This document shows positions 46,894 through 58,218 of a DNA stretch of 64,000 bases, piece by piece. Positions within the stretch are counted from its first letter, which is position 1. Every line of letters starts with the position of its first letter. This DNA comes from Burkholderia lata (GTDB lineage Bacteria; Pseudomonadota; Gammaproteobacteria; Burkholderiales; Burkholderiaceae), in assembly GCF_000012945.1 (NCBI RefSeq), contig NC_007510.1, positions 62,001 through 126,000 of the forward strand, written 5' to 3'. The notes beneath the pieces are model-generated. The model was not told the DNA's origin. It ran no database searches and saw only the letters and a program-made list of their open reading frames with translations. Both the position numbers and the translations under genes were made by a program.

Positions 46894-46931
46894 GCGGCGT
46901 GTTTCACGTGAAACACGCCGCTTTTGTTTTT
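46894..46931 (+). terminator. Rho-independent terminator of liv operon 2, built on parS
   Basis: A perfect 28-bp palindrome (46894-46921), centred on the parS core and extended by GCGGCG/CGCCGC, is followed by TTTTGTTTTT. RNA from the upstream operon would fold into a 12-14 bp stem and stop here. Confidence 0.8.
46900..46915. promoter_or_regulatory. parS: parS centromere site, perfect consensus
   Basis: TGTTTCACGTGAAACA, the exact 16-bp palindrome bound by ParB/Spo0J in most bacteria. It lies 4.1 kb before parB (50988), close to parA-parB as expected. Confidence 0.95.
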
Positions 46932-47404
46932 GGGGCGAGAGGTGATGCCGATACATCCACAGTTAGCAACCAGGGGATAAGTGCCGGAGGAACAATCAAA
47001 AGCGCTGTGCGTTAGCGGTGGGTGAGGTGTTCGCGGCACAGGTGATCCGGTATGTCTCTCGCTGGAGGTTGCCGCTTGTTCCACCGGCCGACGATGTGCC
47101 GCGACGCTGGGGATAAGTATCTAGCGAACCGGCGGAAATTCTGTGAGGAAGAGGGCGGGTGTGGTTGCACAGAGTGTTTCGTCCGGGGTCTTGGGTGGGG
47201 CACAGGCCTCGAACGGGTTGTATGTTCCACGTGAAATTTCCCGACAAGTGGATCTCTGCACAGGTGCAACGATGTGCGGCGGGCGGGCCGGGGGCTTCGC
47301 AGCAGTGGCCTCCGAGCCACAGATTCATCGGGTTCTGGCCGAAAAATCGTCGAAATGCACAGACCCTACCATTCGGACGGCATTCGGGTGAAAAGCGAAC
47401 CCGC

Positions 47405-47410
47405 TATAAT
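47405..47410 (+). promoter_or_regulatory. -10 element of the mnmG promoter
   Basis: Perfect TATAAT 57 bp before mnmG; the -35 region (about 47382-47388) is weak. Transcription would start near 47417 and probably runs through rsmG, parA and parB. Confidence 0.6.
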
Positions 47411-47466
47411 TCGGCCCATACATTTCTCAGATAGGTTCGTGCGCAGTCCTGCGGACGGAATCCACC

Positions 47467-49437
47467 ATGCTTTTTCCCACAGAATTTGACGTCATCGTCG
47501 TCGGTGGCGGCCACGCCGGCACCGAAGCCGCGCTGGCGTCCGCCCGCATGGGCGCAAAGACACTGCTGCTGACCCACAACATTGAAACGCTTGGGCAGAT
47601 GAGCTGCAATCCGTCGATCGGCGGCATTGGCAAGGGCCATCTGGTCAAGGAAGTCGATGCGCTGGGCGGCGCAATGGCGGCCGCGACGGACGAGAGCGGT
47701 ATTCAGTTCCGGATCCTCAATTCGTCGAAGGGCCCGGCCGTGCGCGCGACGCGTGCGCAGGCCGATCGCATTCTGTACAAGGCCGCGATCCGCCATCGGC
47801 TCGAGAATCAGCCGAATCTCTGGCTGTTCCAGCAGGCCGTCGACGACCTGATGGTCGAAGGCGACCGCGTGGTGGGCGCCGTCACGCAGATCGGCATCCG
47901 TTTCCGCGCCCGTGCGGTCGTGCTGACCGCCGGTACGTTCCTCGACGGCAAGATCCACGTCGGCCTGAACAACTACACGGGCGGTCGCGCGGGCGATCCG
48001 GCGGCCGTGTCGCTGTCGTCGCGCCTGAAGGAACTGAAGCTGCCGCAGGGCCGCCTGAAGACCGGTACGCCGCCGCGTATCGATGGCCGCTCGATCGATT
48101 TCTCGCAGCTGACCGAACAGCCGGGCGATCTCGATCCGGTCCCCGTCTTCTCGTTCCTGGGCCGCGCGGAGCAGCATCCGCAGCAGCTGCCGTGCTGGGT
48201 GACGCATACGAACGAGCGCACGCACGACATCATTCGTGGCGGTCTCGACCGTTCGCCTATGTATACAGGCGTGATCGAAGGCGTCGGGCCGCGCTATTGC
48301 CCGTCGATCGAGGACAAGATCCACCGGTTCGCATCGAAGGAATCGCACCAGATCTTCCTGGAGCCGGAAGGGCTGACGACCAACGAGTTCTACCCGAACG
48401 GGATCTCGACGAGCCTGCCGTTCGACGTCCAGCTCGAGCTCGTGCATTCGATGCGTGGCCTCGAGAACGCGCATATCCTGCGCCCCGGCTACGCGATCGA
48501 GTACGACTACTTCGACCCGCGCGCGCTGAAGGCGTCGCTCGAGACGAAGGCGATCAACGGGCTGTTCTTTGCGGGCCAGATCAACGGTACGACCGGCTAT
48601 GAAGAAGCGGCCGCGCAGGGTCTGCTGGCCGGCCTCAATGCGGGCCGCTATGTGCAGGAGAAGGACGCATGGTGCCCGCGCCGTGACCAGGCCTACCTTG
48701 GCGTGCTGGTCGACGATCTCGTGACGCGTGGTGTGGCCGAGCCGTACCGGATGTTCACGAGCCGCGCCGAGTATCGTCTCAGCCTGCGTGAAGACAATGC
48801 CGACATGCGCCTGACCGAAATCGGCCGCGAACTGGGGCTCGTCGACGACACGCGCTGGGATGCATTCAGCCGGAAACGCGACGCTGTTTCACGTGAAACC
48901 GAACGCCTGAAGTCGACGTGGGTCACGCCGAAGACGTTGCCGCCGGAAGAGGCGACCGCGCTCCTCGGCAAGGCGATCGATCACGAATACAGCCTCGCCG
49001 AGCTGCTGCGCCGTCCGGGTATCAGCTACGACGGTGTGTGCGGGCTGAAGGGCGGCGAATGCGGCCCTGCAGAGCCGCTGGCCGACGATCCGGTGCTGCT
49101 CGAGCAGATCAAGGAGCAGGTCGAGATCGGCATCAAGTACCAGGGCTATATCGAGCGTCAGGCCTCCGAGATCGAACGCAACGATGCGAACGAGAACACG
49201 CGCCTGCCGGACGGTATCGATTACCGCGAAGTCCGCGGTCTGTCGTTCGAGGTGAGCCAGAAGCTCAACGAGTTCCGGCCGGAAACGATCGGGCAGGCAT
49301 CGCGTATCTCGGGTGTCACGCCGGCCGCGATCTCGCTGCTGATGGTGCACCTGAAGCGCCGCGGCCTGGGCCGCCGTAATGGCACTGCCGAAGCGGCAAC
49401 GGAGCAGGGGGACGGCGCCGTCCCGACGCAACAATGA
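47467..49437 (+). CDS. mnmG: tRNA uridine-34 5-carboxymethylaminomethyl synthase subunit MnmG (GidA)
   Basis: 656-residue FAD enzyme that with MnmE makes cmnm5U34 in tRNA. FAD-binding [21 protein letters not shown], signature [33 protein letters not shown] motif ([17 protein letters not shown]), catalytic Cys in [10 protein letters not shown] region context, and C-terminal MnmE-binding domain ([25 protein letters not shown]). Length is normal. A parS site is embedded at codons 473-478. First of mnmG-rsmG-parA-parB; rsmG overlaps by 4 bp. Confidence 0.97.
   Translation: MLFPTEFDVIVVGGGHAGTEAALASARMGAKTLLLTHNIETLGQMSCNPSIGGIGKGHLVKEVDALGGAMAAATDESGIQFRILNSSKGPAVRATRAQADRILYKAAIRHRLENQPNLWLFQQAVDDLMVEGDRVVGAVTQIGIRFRARAVVLTAGTFLDGKIHVGLNNYTGGRAGDPAAVSLSSRLKELKLPQGRLKTGTPPRIDGRSIDFSQLTEQPGDLDPVPVFSFLGRAEQHPQQLPCWVTHTNERTHDIIRGGLDRSPMYTGVIEGVGPRYCPSIEDKIHRFASKESHQIFLEPEGLTTNEFYPNGISTSLPFDVQLELVHSMRGLENAHILRPGYAIEYDYFDPRALKASLETKAINGLFFAGQINGTTGYEEAAAQGLLAGLNAGRYVQEKDAWCPRRDQAYLGVLVDDLVTRGVAEPYRMFTSRAEYRLSLREDNADMRLTEIGRELGLVDDTRWDAFSRKRDAVSRETERLKSTWVTPKTLPPEEATALLGKAIDHEYSLAELLRRPGISYDGVCGLKGGECGPAEPLADDPVLLEQIKEQVEIGIKYQGYIERQASEIERNDANENTRLPDGIDYREVRGLSFEVSQKLNEFRPETIGQASRISGVTPAAISLLMVHLKRRGLGRRNGTAEAATEQGDGAVPTQQ
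48885..48900. promoter_or_regulatory. parS: parS centromere site inside mnmG
   Basis: TGTTTCACGTGAAACC: the 14-bp core GTTTCACGTGAAAC is perfect and only the last base differs from the 16-mer. It is read as AVSRET in MnmG. Confidence 0.92.
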
Positions 49438-50120
49438 CGGCGCGTCGCGCGCCGGCGGTTAATCGGGATGGTCTGGAACAGATGCTCGTCGAAGGCACGA
49501 CGGCGCTCGACCTCGCATTGACGGATGCACAACACAACCAGCTGCTCGACTATGTCGCGCTGCTCGGCAAGTGGAACGCGGTCTACAACCTGACCGCGAT
49601 CCGCGACCCGAAGCAGATGCTGATCCAGCACATCCTCGATTCGCTCTCCATCGTCTCGCATCTGCGTGGCCGTGCATCGGCCCGCGTGCTCGACGTCGGC
49701 TCGGGCGGCGGATTGCCTGGTATCGTGCTGGCGATCGTCGAGCCGGACTGGCAAATCACGCTGAACGATATCGTGCAGAAGAAGTCTGCATTCCAGACTC
49801 AGATGCGCGCGGAGCTGAAGCTCGCGAACCTGTCGGTGGTCACCGGGCGGGTCGAATCGCTGCAGCCGGGTGTCGAAGTGCCGGAAAAATTCGACATGAT
49901 CGTATCCCGCGCTTTCGCGGATCTGTCCGACTTCGTTAAACTTGCTCGACATCTGGTCGCGCCGGGCGGATCGATCTGGGCGATGAAGGGCGTCCACCCG
50001 GACGACGAGATTGCGCGATTGCCGGAAGGCAGCCGCGTGAAGCAGACGATACGGCTGGCGGTACCGATGCTCGATGCCGAACGGCATCTGATCGAAGTGG
50101 CCGTCGACGAGGCGAATTGA
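49434..50120 (+). CDS. rsmG: 16S rRNA (guanine527-N7)-methyltransferase RsmG (GidB)
   Basis: 228-residue SAM-dependent enzyme that makes m7G527 in 16S rRNA; loss gives low-level streptomycin resistance. Motifs: [31 protein letters not shown] site [17 protein letters not shown], and [13 protein letters not shown]. The ATG overlaps the mnmG stop. The first ~18 residues ([17 protein letters not shown]) are a short extension. It precedes parA by 56 bp, the conserved order near many origins. Confidence 0.96.
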   Translation: MTARRAPAVNRDGLEQMLVEGTTALDLALTDAQHNQLLDYVALLGKWNAVYNLTAIRDPKQMLIQHILDSLSIVSHLRGRASARVLDVGSGGGLPGIVLAIVEPDWQITLNDIVQKKSAFQTQMRAELKLANLSVVTGRVESLQPGVEVPEKFDMIVSRAFADLSDFVKLARHLVAPGGSIWAMKGVHPDDEIARLPEGSRVKQTIRLAVPMLDAERHLIEVAVDEAN

Positions 50121-50176
50121 AGGGCAGGCGCGCAGTAGCGCGCCGTTTGTTTGAAGGTAAAGGGAACACACCAACG

Positions 50177-50956
50177 ATGGCAAAGATCTTCTGCGTTGCG
50201 AACCAGAAGGGGGGCGTCGGCAAGACGACGACATCGGTCAATCTCGCCGCAAGCCTTGCAGCGCAGGAGCAACGAGTCCTGCTGATCGATCTCGACCCGC
50301 AGGGTAACGCGACGATGGGCAGCGGGATCGACAAGGCTGCTTGCGAAGCGACCGTGTACGAAGTGCTGGTCGACGGCGTGTCGGTGACCGACGCGCGCAT
50401 CCGCCCGGACGGCGTCACCTACGACGTGCTGCCTGCGAACCGCGAGCTGTCCGGTGCCGAGATCGAACTGATCAGCATCGACAACCGCGAGCGCCGGCTG
50501 AAGGCTGCGCTCGAGCGCGTGACCGACGACTACGATTTCGTGCTGATCGATTGCCCGCCGACGCTGTCGCTGCTGACGCTGAACGGGCTGTGCGCGGCGC
50601 ACGGCGTCGTGATTCCGATGCAGTGCGAGTACTTCGCACTGGAAGGATTGTCGGACCTCGTCAACACGATCAAGCAGGTTCACGCGAACATGAACCGTGA
50701 CCTGAAGATCATCGGCTTGCTGCGCGTGATGTTCGATCCGCGCATCACGCTGCAGCAGCAAGTCTCCGATCAACTGAAAGCGCACTTCGGCGACAAGGTG
50801 TTCGACGCGGTGATTCCGCGTAACGTGCGCCTGGCGGAAGCGCCGAGTTACGGGCTGCCGGGCGTCGTGTTCGACCGCAGCTCGCGCGGTGCGCAAGCGT
50901 ATCTCCAGTTCGGCGCCGAGATGATCGACCGCGTTCGCGCGTTCGAGGTGTCGTGA
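50177..50956 (+). CDS. parA: Chromosome partitioning ATPase ParA
   Basis: 259-residue ParA/Soj ATPase that drives segregation of ParB-parS complexes over the nucleoid. Deviant Walker A KGGVGKTTTSVNLA with the signature Lys at residue 11, Walker A' VLLIDLDPQGNA, Walker B FVLIDCPPTLSLLTLNGL. Short form without an N-terminal helix-turn-helix, as for chromosomal Soj. Start MAKIFCVANQKGG follows AAGGGAAC; the 20 codons upstream are not ParA-like. It is 31 bp before parB. Confidence 0.97.
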   Translation: MAKIFCVANQKGGVGKTTTSVNLAASLAAQEQRVLLIDLDPQGNATMGSGIDKAACEATVYEVLVDGVSVTDARIRPDGVTYDVLPANRELSGAEIELISIDNRERRLKAALERVTDDYDFVLIDCPPTLSLLTLNGLCAAHGVVIPMQCEYFALEGLSDLVNTIKQVHANMNRDLKIIGLLRVMFDPRITLQQQVSDQLKAHFGDKVFDAVIPRNVRLAEAPSYGLPGVVFDRSSRGAQAYLQFGAEMIDRVRAFEVS

Positions 50957-50987
50957 TCCGGACATGAGCGAAGCGAGGAAGAAAGAC

Positions 50988-51881
50988 ATGAACGCGGTAC
51001 CAAAGAAGAAGGGCTTGGGACGTGGCCTCGAAGCGCTGCTCGGCGGCAGTGCCGATATCACCGAAGCGGTGAAGATCGAAGGGGCACCGAACACGCTCGC
51101 GCTTGGCAAGCTGCAGGCCGGCAAGTACCAGCCGCGGACACGGATGGACGAAGGCAGCCTGCAGGAGCTCGCGGCAAGCATTCGCGCACAGGGCGTGATG
51201 CAGCCGATCCTGGTACGGCCTATTTCATCAGACAAATACGAGATCATCGCCGGCGAGCGCCGTTTCCGCGCGGCGCGCCTGGCGGGCCTCGATGAAGTGC
51301 CGGTGCTCGTGAAGGATGTATCGGATCAGGCCGCCGCGGCGATGGCGCTGATCGAGAACATTCAGCGCGAGGACCTGAACCCGCTTGAAGAGGCGCATGG
51401 TATCCAGCGCCTGCTCGACGAGTTCGGTTTCACGCACGAACAGGCGGCCGAATCGGTCGGCCGTTCGCGCAGCGCGGTGTCGAACCTGCTGCGTCTGCTG
51501 AACCTGGCTTCGCCGGTGCAGACGATGCTGCTGGCTGGCGATCTCGACATGGGCCATGCGCGTGCGCTGCTCGCCGTCGATGCGGCCACGCAGATCACGC
51601 TCGCCCATCAGGTCGTCAACAAGCGCATGTCGGTGCGCGAGACCGAGAAGCTCGTCACGCACACGACGAAGGAAGTGCCGGCCGTGAAGGCGCGCGCGAA
51701 GGACGACGGCGGCCGCGATACGCGCCGTCTCGAGGAGGAGTTGTCCGACCTGCTCGCGTCGACGGTGAAGATCAAGCTCGGCCGCCGCGGGCGAGGGCAG
51801 GTGACGATCGACTTCGGCAACCTCGACGCGCTCGAGGGCATTCTCGTGCGACTGCGCGGCAACGTCGCAACCGAAGAGTAA
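50988..51881 (+). CDS. parB: Chromosome partitioning protein ParB
   Basis: 297-residue CTPase and DNA-binding protein that loads at parS and spreads. N-terminal ParA-stimulating KKKGLGRGLEALLGG, CTP-binding box IIAGERRFRAARLAGL, NIQREDLNPLEEAHGIQRLL, helix-turn-helix with GRSRSAVSNLLRLL, C-terminal dimerisation domain LGRRGRGQVTIDFGNLDALEGIL. The ATG at 50988 has GAGGAAG at ideal distance; an ATG at 50964 adds eight residues without a good site. Cognate parS sites lie at 46900 and 48885. Confidence 0.97.
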   Translation: MNAVPKKKGLGRGLEALLGGSADITEAVKIEGAPNTLALGKLQAGKYQPRTRMDEGSLQELAASIRAQGVMQPILVRPISSDKYEIIAGERRFRAARLAGLDEVPVLVKDVSDQAAAAMALIENIQREDLNPLEEAHGIQRLLDEFGFTHEQAAESVGRSRSAVSNLLRLLNLASPVQTMLLAGDLDMGHARALLAVDAATQITLAHQVVNKRMSVRETEKLVTHTTKEVPAVKARAKDDGGRDTRRLEEELSDLLASTVKIKLGRRGRGQVTIDFGNLDALEGILVRLRGNVATEE

Positions 51882-51891
51882 CGGGCAGCCG

Positions 51892-53022
51892 ATGGAGGAG
51901 ACGGGCGCACCGGCGCCGCGCCGGTGGCTCGGATGGCTTGCGCAGGAGCCCGTGCTATCGGTGCTCGCGCTGGGCCTGATCCTGCTGCAATGGGTGCGTC
52001 CGCAACCATTTTCCGTATTGGCCGATCGCGTCGACTGGCAGACGGTCGCGACGCTCGCGGGCCTCTTGATGCTGACCAAGGCGCTCGAGTTGTCCGGCTG
52101 TCTGATGTGGCTCGCGCACCGCATCGTGCATCACGTGCATTCCGAACGCGGGCTCGCGATGCTGCTCGTCGGGTTCGCCGCGGTGTTGTCGATGTGGCTC
52201 ACCAACGACGTCGCGCTGTTCGTCGTCGTGCCGTTGATGGTGTCGCTGCGTGCGCTGACGCCGCTGCCGTTCCGGCGGCTCGTGATCGTCGTCGCGCTGG
52301 CGGTCAACGCGGGGTCCGTCGCGACGCCGCTCGGCAATCCCCAGAATCTATTCCTGTGGCAATTGAGTGGCGTGTCGTTCGGCCACTTCGTGGTCACGCT
52401 CGGGCCGCTCGCGATCGCGCTGATGGCGCTGCTGTTCGTGCTGACCGCGTGCGCGTTTCGCGCGAAGCCGCTCGACCTGTCCGGCGACGTCGTCGCCATT
52501 CCCGTACAACGCGTGCACGCGCTGATCGCGGCGGTGCTGTTCGCGGCATTCGTGCTGCTCGCCGATGCGCATCATCCGCTGCCGGGCCTGGTCGCCGTCG
52601 CGATCGTGCTGCTCGTCGTAAAACGCGACGCAGTCCTGAAGATCGACTGGCTGCTGCTGCTGATCTTCGTGCTGATGTTCGTCGTGCTGCGCAGCGCGGC
52701 GGCGCTGCCCGCCATCCATGACGCGATTGCGCATGCGCGCCTCGATTCGCCGCTGCGCATCTTTGCGGCCGGTGCCGTGCTGTCGCAGGGCATCAGCAAC
52801 GTGCCGGCCGCGATCCTGTTGTCGGAGTTCACGCATGACTGGCGCGCGCTCGCGTTCGGCGTATCGGTCGGCGGATTCGGCTTCGCGATCGGCTCGCTGG
52901 CGAACCTGATCGCGGTGCGTCTCGCGAAGGAGCCGCGCATGTGGCTGCCGTTCCACCTGGTCTCGATTCCGTTCGCGCTCGCCAGCGCGGCACTCGGCGC
53001 ATGGCTGCTCGTTCACGGTTGA
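51892..53022 (+). CDS. Ion-transporter-superfamily permease (SLC13/ArsB-like)
   Basis: 376-residue membrane protein with about 10-11 helices. WLTNDVALFVVVPLMVSLRAL and ATPLGNPQNLFLW are the paired reentrant-loop motifs of the ArsB/NhaD/citrate-type ion-transporter superfamily, with a second VLSQGISNVPAAILLSEF near the C-terminus matching the repeat. Substrate may be an organic anion or a metal oxyanion; not determinable. It starts 10 bp after parB and probably shares its transcript. Confidence 0.85.
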   Translation: MEETGAPAPRRWLGWLAQEPVLSVLALGLILLQWVRPQPFSVLADRVDWQTVATLAGLLMLTKALELSGCLMWLAHRIVHHVHSERGLAMLLVGFAAVLSMWLTNDVALFVVVPLMVSLRALTPLPFRRLVIVVALAVNAGSVATPLGNPQNLFLWQLSGVSFGHFVVTLGPLAIALMALLFVLTACAFRAKPLDLSGDVVAIPVQRVHALIAAVLFAAFVLLADAHHPLPGLVAVAIVLLVVKRDAVLKIDWLLLLIFVLMFVVLRSAAALPAIHDAIAHARLDSPLRIFAAGAVLSQGISNVPAAILLSEFTHDWRALAFGVSVGGFGFAIGSLANLIAVRLAKEPRMWLPFHLVSIPFALASAALGAWLLVHG

Positions 53023-53118
53023 GCGATGCCGCTGTGCGTGGCACAGGCGTGCCATTCGAGTGGCGAGGAGGGTGCACAGCATTCGCGCTGGTGCGGGGCT
53101 GTTGATAAGTGTGGCAAT

Positions 53119-53138
53119 CCACAGTCGATCGACTGTGG
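53119..53138. repeat. 20-bp perfect palindrome
   Basis: CCACAGTCGATCGACTGTGG reads identically on both strands. It overlaps a DnaA-box-like sequence and is not followed by a U-tract, so it is more likely a protein site than a terminator. Confidence 0.7.
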
Positions 53139-53480
53139 TGGCATGACAACTGATTGGATAATTCGCTGCGTCAGCGTCGGTCCGGATTTCGCGCATCCGT
53201 CGCGGCCGGGCGGCCACAGTGTTTCGTTTGTTCGGGGTGTCGTGCGGAGCTCGGGCCCGAAGCCGCGTCACAGCGTGGATCCTGGGTGGCGATCGTGCCG
53301 CCCCGCCGGCGCCCGCGCCGGGCATCGTTTCCTCGCCATTCCCCCGTCGCCGGATTTTTTCGAGCAAGAAATACCGGTGCAAAAAAGCGACCTTACAACT
53401 GTCATCGTACGTCGTCGAATCACGCGTTTTTTCACATGATGAGGCGTCGTTTTACGCAGGTTTTTGTCGCGTCTAAAGCC

Positions 53481-53509
53481 TTGAATCACTTGCAACTATC
53501 GCTTACAAT
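53481..53509 (+). promoter_or_regulatory. Sigma-70 promoter of the atp operon
   Basis: TTGAAT (53481-53486), 17-bp spacer, TACAAT (53504-53509). Predicted start near 53516, giving a ~75-nt leader before atpI with a hairpin built on two AAGCTT repeats between CCCC and GGGG. Confidence 0.75.
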
Positions 53510-53590
53510 CGCCCGGATTTGTTAGCTAGGCACCCCTGAAAGCTTTCAGAAAGCTTGGGGCCGGGTTCAAGGATTTTGCGGAAGATTGCG

Positions 53591-55421
<1,831 letters not shown>

Positions 55422-55550
55422 GGTTTCTCGGAAACATGCGTCCGGCGCAAGCCGGCGCAGGGCGGAACGGAGACTTGGGGCGCTGATCGAATGCAACTCG
55501 ATGAGCGCCTTACCGTTTCATTTTTCCGGAATAGCAGATAAGGAAACACC

Positions 55551-56021
55551 GTGAATCTCAACGCAACTCTGTTTGCGCAAATGGTCGTGTTCCTGGTCCT
55601 CGCGTGGTTCACGATGAAATTCGTGTGGCCGCCGTTGATCAACGCCCTCGACGAACGTTCGAAGAAGATCGCCGACGGCCTCGCCGCCGCCGAGAAGGGC
55701 AAGGCAGAACTCGACGCAGCGCACAAGCGCGTGGACCAGGAACTCGCGCAGGCCCGCAATGACGGCCAGCAGCGCATCGCCGACGCTGAAAAGCGTGCCC
55801 AGGCGGTCGCCGAGGAAATCAAGTCCAACGCCCAGGCTGAAGCCGCCCGCATCATCGCCCAGGCGAAGGCGGAAGCAGAACAGCAAATCGTGAAGGCGCG
55901 CGAAGCGCTGCGTGGTGAAGTCGCTACGCTGGCCGTGAAGGGCGCCGAGCAGATCCTGAAGCGCGAAGTCGATCAAACGGCCCACGCCCAACTGCTGAAT
56001 CAACTGAAAGCCGAGCTCTGA
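55551..56021 (+). CDS. atpF: ATP synthase subunit b
   Basis: 156-residue peripheral-stalk subunit. One N-terminal transmembrane helix ([22 protein letters not shown]) followed by a long Ala/Lys/Glu-rich right-handed coiled coil. GTG start behind AAGGAAAC. Length matches E. coli subunit b. Confidence 0.96.
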   Translation: MNLNATLFAQMVVFLVLAWFTMKFVWPPLINALDERSKKIADGLAAAEKGKAELDAAHKRVDQELAQARNDGQQRIADAEKRAQAVAEEIKSNAQAEAARIIAQAKAEAEQQIVKAREALRGEVATLAVKGAEQILKREVDQTAHAQLLNQLKAEL

Positions 56022-56023
56022 TC

Positions 56024-56563
56024 ATGGCCGAACTTGCAACCATCGCCCGCCCTTACGCAGAAGCGCTGTTCCGCGTGGCCGAGGGCGGTGACATCGCCGC
56101 CTGGTCCACGCTCGTGCAAGAGCTGGCCCAGGTTGCGCGTCTGCCGGAAGTCCTGTCGGTCGCGTCGAGCCCGAAGGTGACGCGCACGCAAGTAGCCGAG
56201 TTGCTGCTTGCTGCGGTGAAGTCGCCGCTCGGAGCTGGCGCCGAAGCGAAGAACTTCGTGCAGATGCTGGTCGACAATCATCGCATCGCGCTGCTGCCGG
56301 AAATCGCAGAGCAGTTCGAGGCGCTCAAGAACGAACGTGAAGGTGCAGCCGACGCCGAGATCGTGAGCGCGTTCCCGCTGAACGGCGCGGATCTCGAGAG
56401 TCTCGTCTCGGGCCTCGAACGCAAGTTCAAGCGCAAGCTGAAACCGACGGTCGCAGTCGATTCGTCGCTGATCGGCGGCGTGCGCGTGACGGTCGGCGAC
56501 GAAGTGCTCGACACCTCGGTTCGCGCGCGCCTCGCATCGATGCAGGCAGCGTTGACCGCCTGA
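56024..56563 (+). CDS. atpH: ATP synthase subunit delta
   Basis: 179-residue OSCP/delta subunit joining F1 to the peripheral stalk. [15 protein letters not shown] opens the family pattern; the C-terminal [36 protein letters not shown] is the delta signature. It starts 3 bp after atpF. Confidence 0.97.
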
Positions 56564-56607
56564 GCGCCACGCCGGCACGCAACAGAATTGACTATCAGGA
56601 GCGAATA

Positions 56608-58149
56608 ATGCAACTCAATCCCTCTGAGATCAGCGAGCTGATCAAGAGCCGGATCCAGGGCCTTGAAGCGAGCGCAGACGTTCGCAACCAGGGCACCGTG
56701 ATCTCCGTGACCGACGGTATCGTGCGTATCCACGGCCTGTCGGACGTGATGCAGGGCGAAATGCTCGAGTTTCCGGGCAACACGTTCGGTCTCGCGCTGA
56801 ACCTCGAGCGCGACTCGGTCGGCGCGGTGATTCTCGGCGAATACGAACACATCTCGGAAGGCGACATCGTCAAGACGACGGGCCGCATTCTCGAAGTCCC
56901 GGTTGGTCCGGAACTCGTCGGCCGTGTGGTCGATGCGCTCGGCAACCCGATCGACGGCAAGGGCCCGGTCAACGCCAAGCTGACCGATGCGATCGAAAAG
57001 ATCGCCCCGGGCGTGATCTGGCGTAAGTCGGTGTCGCAGCCGGTGCAGACGGGCATCAAGTCGATCGACGCAATGGTGCCGATCGGCCGTGGCCAGCGTG
57101 AGCTGATCATCGGCGACCGTCAGTGCGGCAAGACCGCAGTGGCGCTCGACGCGATCATCAACCAGAAGGGCAAGGACCTGATCTGTATCTACGTCGCGAT
57201 CGGCCAGAAGGCTTCGTCGATCATGAACGTGGTTCGCAAGCTCGAAGAAACGGGCGCGATGGAATACACGATCGTCGTCGCCGCTTCGGCTTCGGATTCG
57301 GCAGCGATGCAGTACCTCGCACCGTACGCCGGCTGCACGATGGGCGAATACTTCCGCGACCGTGGCCAAGACGCGCTGATCATTTATGACGACTTGACCA
57401 AGCAAGCCTGGGCATACCGTCAGATCTCGCTGCTGCTGCGCCGCCCGCCGGGCCGTGAAGCGTACCCGGGTGACGTGTTCTATCTCCACTCGCGTCTGCT
57501 CGAGCGTGCTGCTCGCGTCTCGGAAGAGTACGTCGAGAAGTTCACGAACGGCGAAGTGAAGGGCAAGAGCGGTTCGCTGACGGCACTGCCGGTCATCGAA
57601 ACGCAGGCTGGCGACGTGACCGCGTTCGTTCCGACGAACGTGATCTCGATTACCGACGGCCAGATCTTCCTGGAAACCGACCTGTTCAACGCAGGCATCC
57701 GCCCGGCAATCAACGCCGGCGTGTCGGTGTCGCGAGTCGGTGGCGCCGCTCAGACGAAGGTCGTGAAGAAGCTGTCGGGCGGTATCCGTACCGACCTCGC
57801 GCAGTACCGTGAACTGGCGGCATTCGCCCAGTTCGCATCGGACCTCGACGAAGCGACCCGCAAGCAGCTCGAGCGCGGCCGCCGCGTGACGGAACTGCTG
57901 AAGCAGCCGCAGTACCAGCCGCTGCAGGTGTGGGAACTGGCCGTGTCGCTGTACGCCGCGAACAACGGCTACCTCGACGACCTCGACGTCAAGCAAGTGC
58001 TGTCGTTCGAGAAGGGCCTGCGCGAAAGCCTGAAGACCAGCAACGCTGACCTCATCAAGCGCATCGAAGACACCAAGGATCTCTCGAAGGACGACGAAGG
58101 CGCACTGCGCTCGGCGATCGAATCCTTCAAGAAGTCCGGTGCCTATTGA
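56608..58149 (+). CDS. atpA: ATP synthase subunit alpha
   Basis: 513-residue non-catalytic F1 subunit. Nucleotide-binding P-loop [15 protein letters not shown] near residue 170; the family signature [17 protein letters not shown] and the regulatory Gln-containing [11 protein letters not shown] are present. Length is standard. It sits 44 bp after atpH, with AGGAGCGAATA before the ATG. Confidence 0.98.
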
Positions 58150-58218
58150 TCCGCGAGTGACACACTGAGGCCGCGCGGGTGCTGATGCGCCCGCGCCGCT
58201 TCGGTCAAGGAGCAAGCT

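Larger units (their letters stand above)
46868..47466. other. Intergenic region upstream of mnmG with parS and DnaA-box-like sites
   Basis: 599 bp with no supported gene. Contains parS (46900-46915), a degenerate parS (47223-47238), DnaA-box near-matches ACATCCACA (46953-46961, 7/9), GGGGATAA at 46973-46980 and TGGGGATAA (47108-47116, 8/9), and the mnmG promoter. In several bacteria oriC sits beside mnmG, so this is an alternative origin candidate. Confidence 0.5.
53023..53590. other. Intergenic region upstream of the atp operon
   Basis: 568 bp with no supported gene. Features: TGTTGATAA (53100-53108, 8/9 DnaA-box on the minus strand), CAATCCACA (53115-53123, 7/9), a 20-bp perfect palindrome (53119-53138), the atp promoter (53481-53509) and a leader hairpin around 53531-53558. 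Confidence 0.5.
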
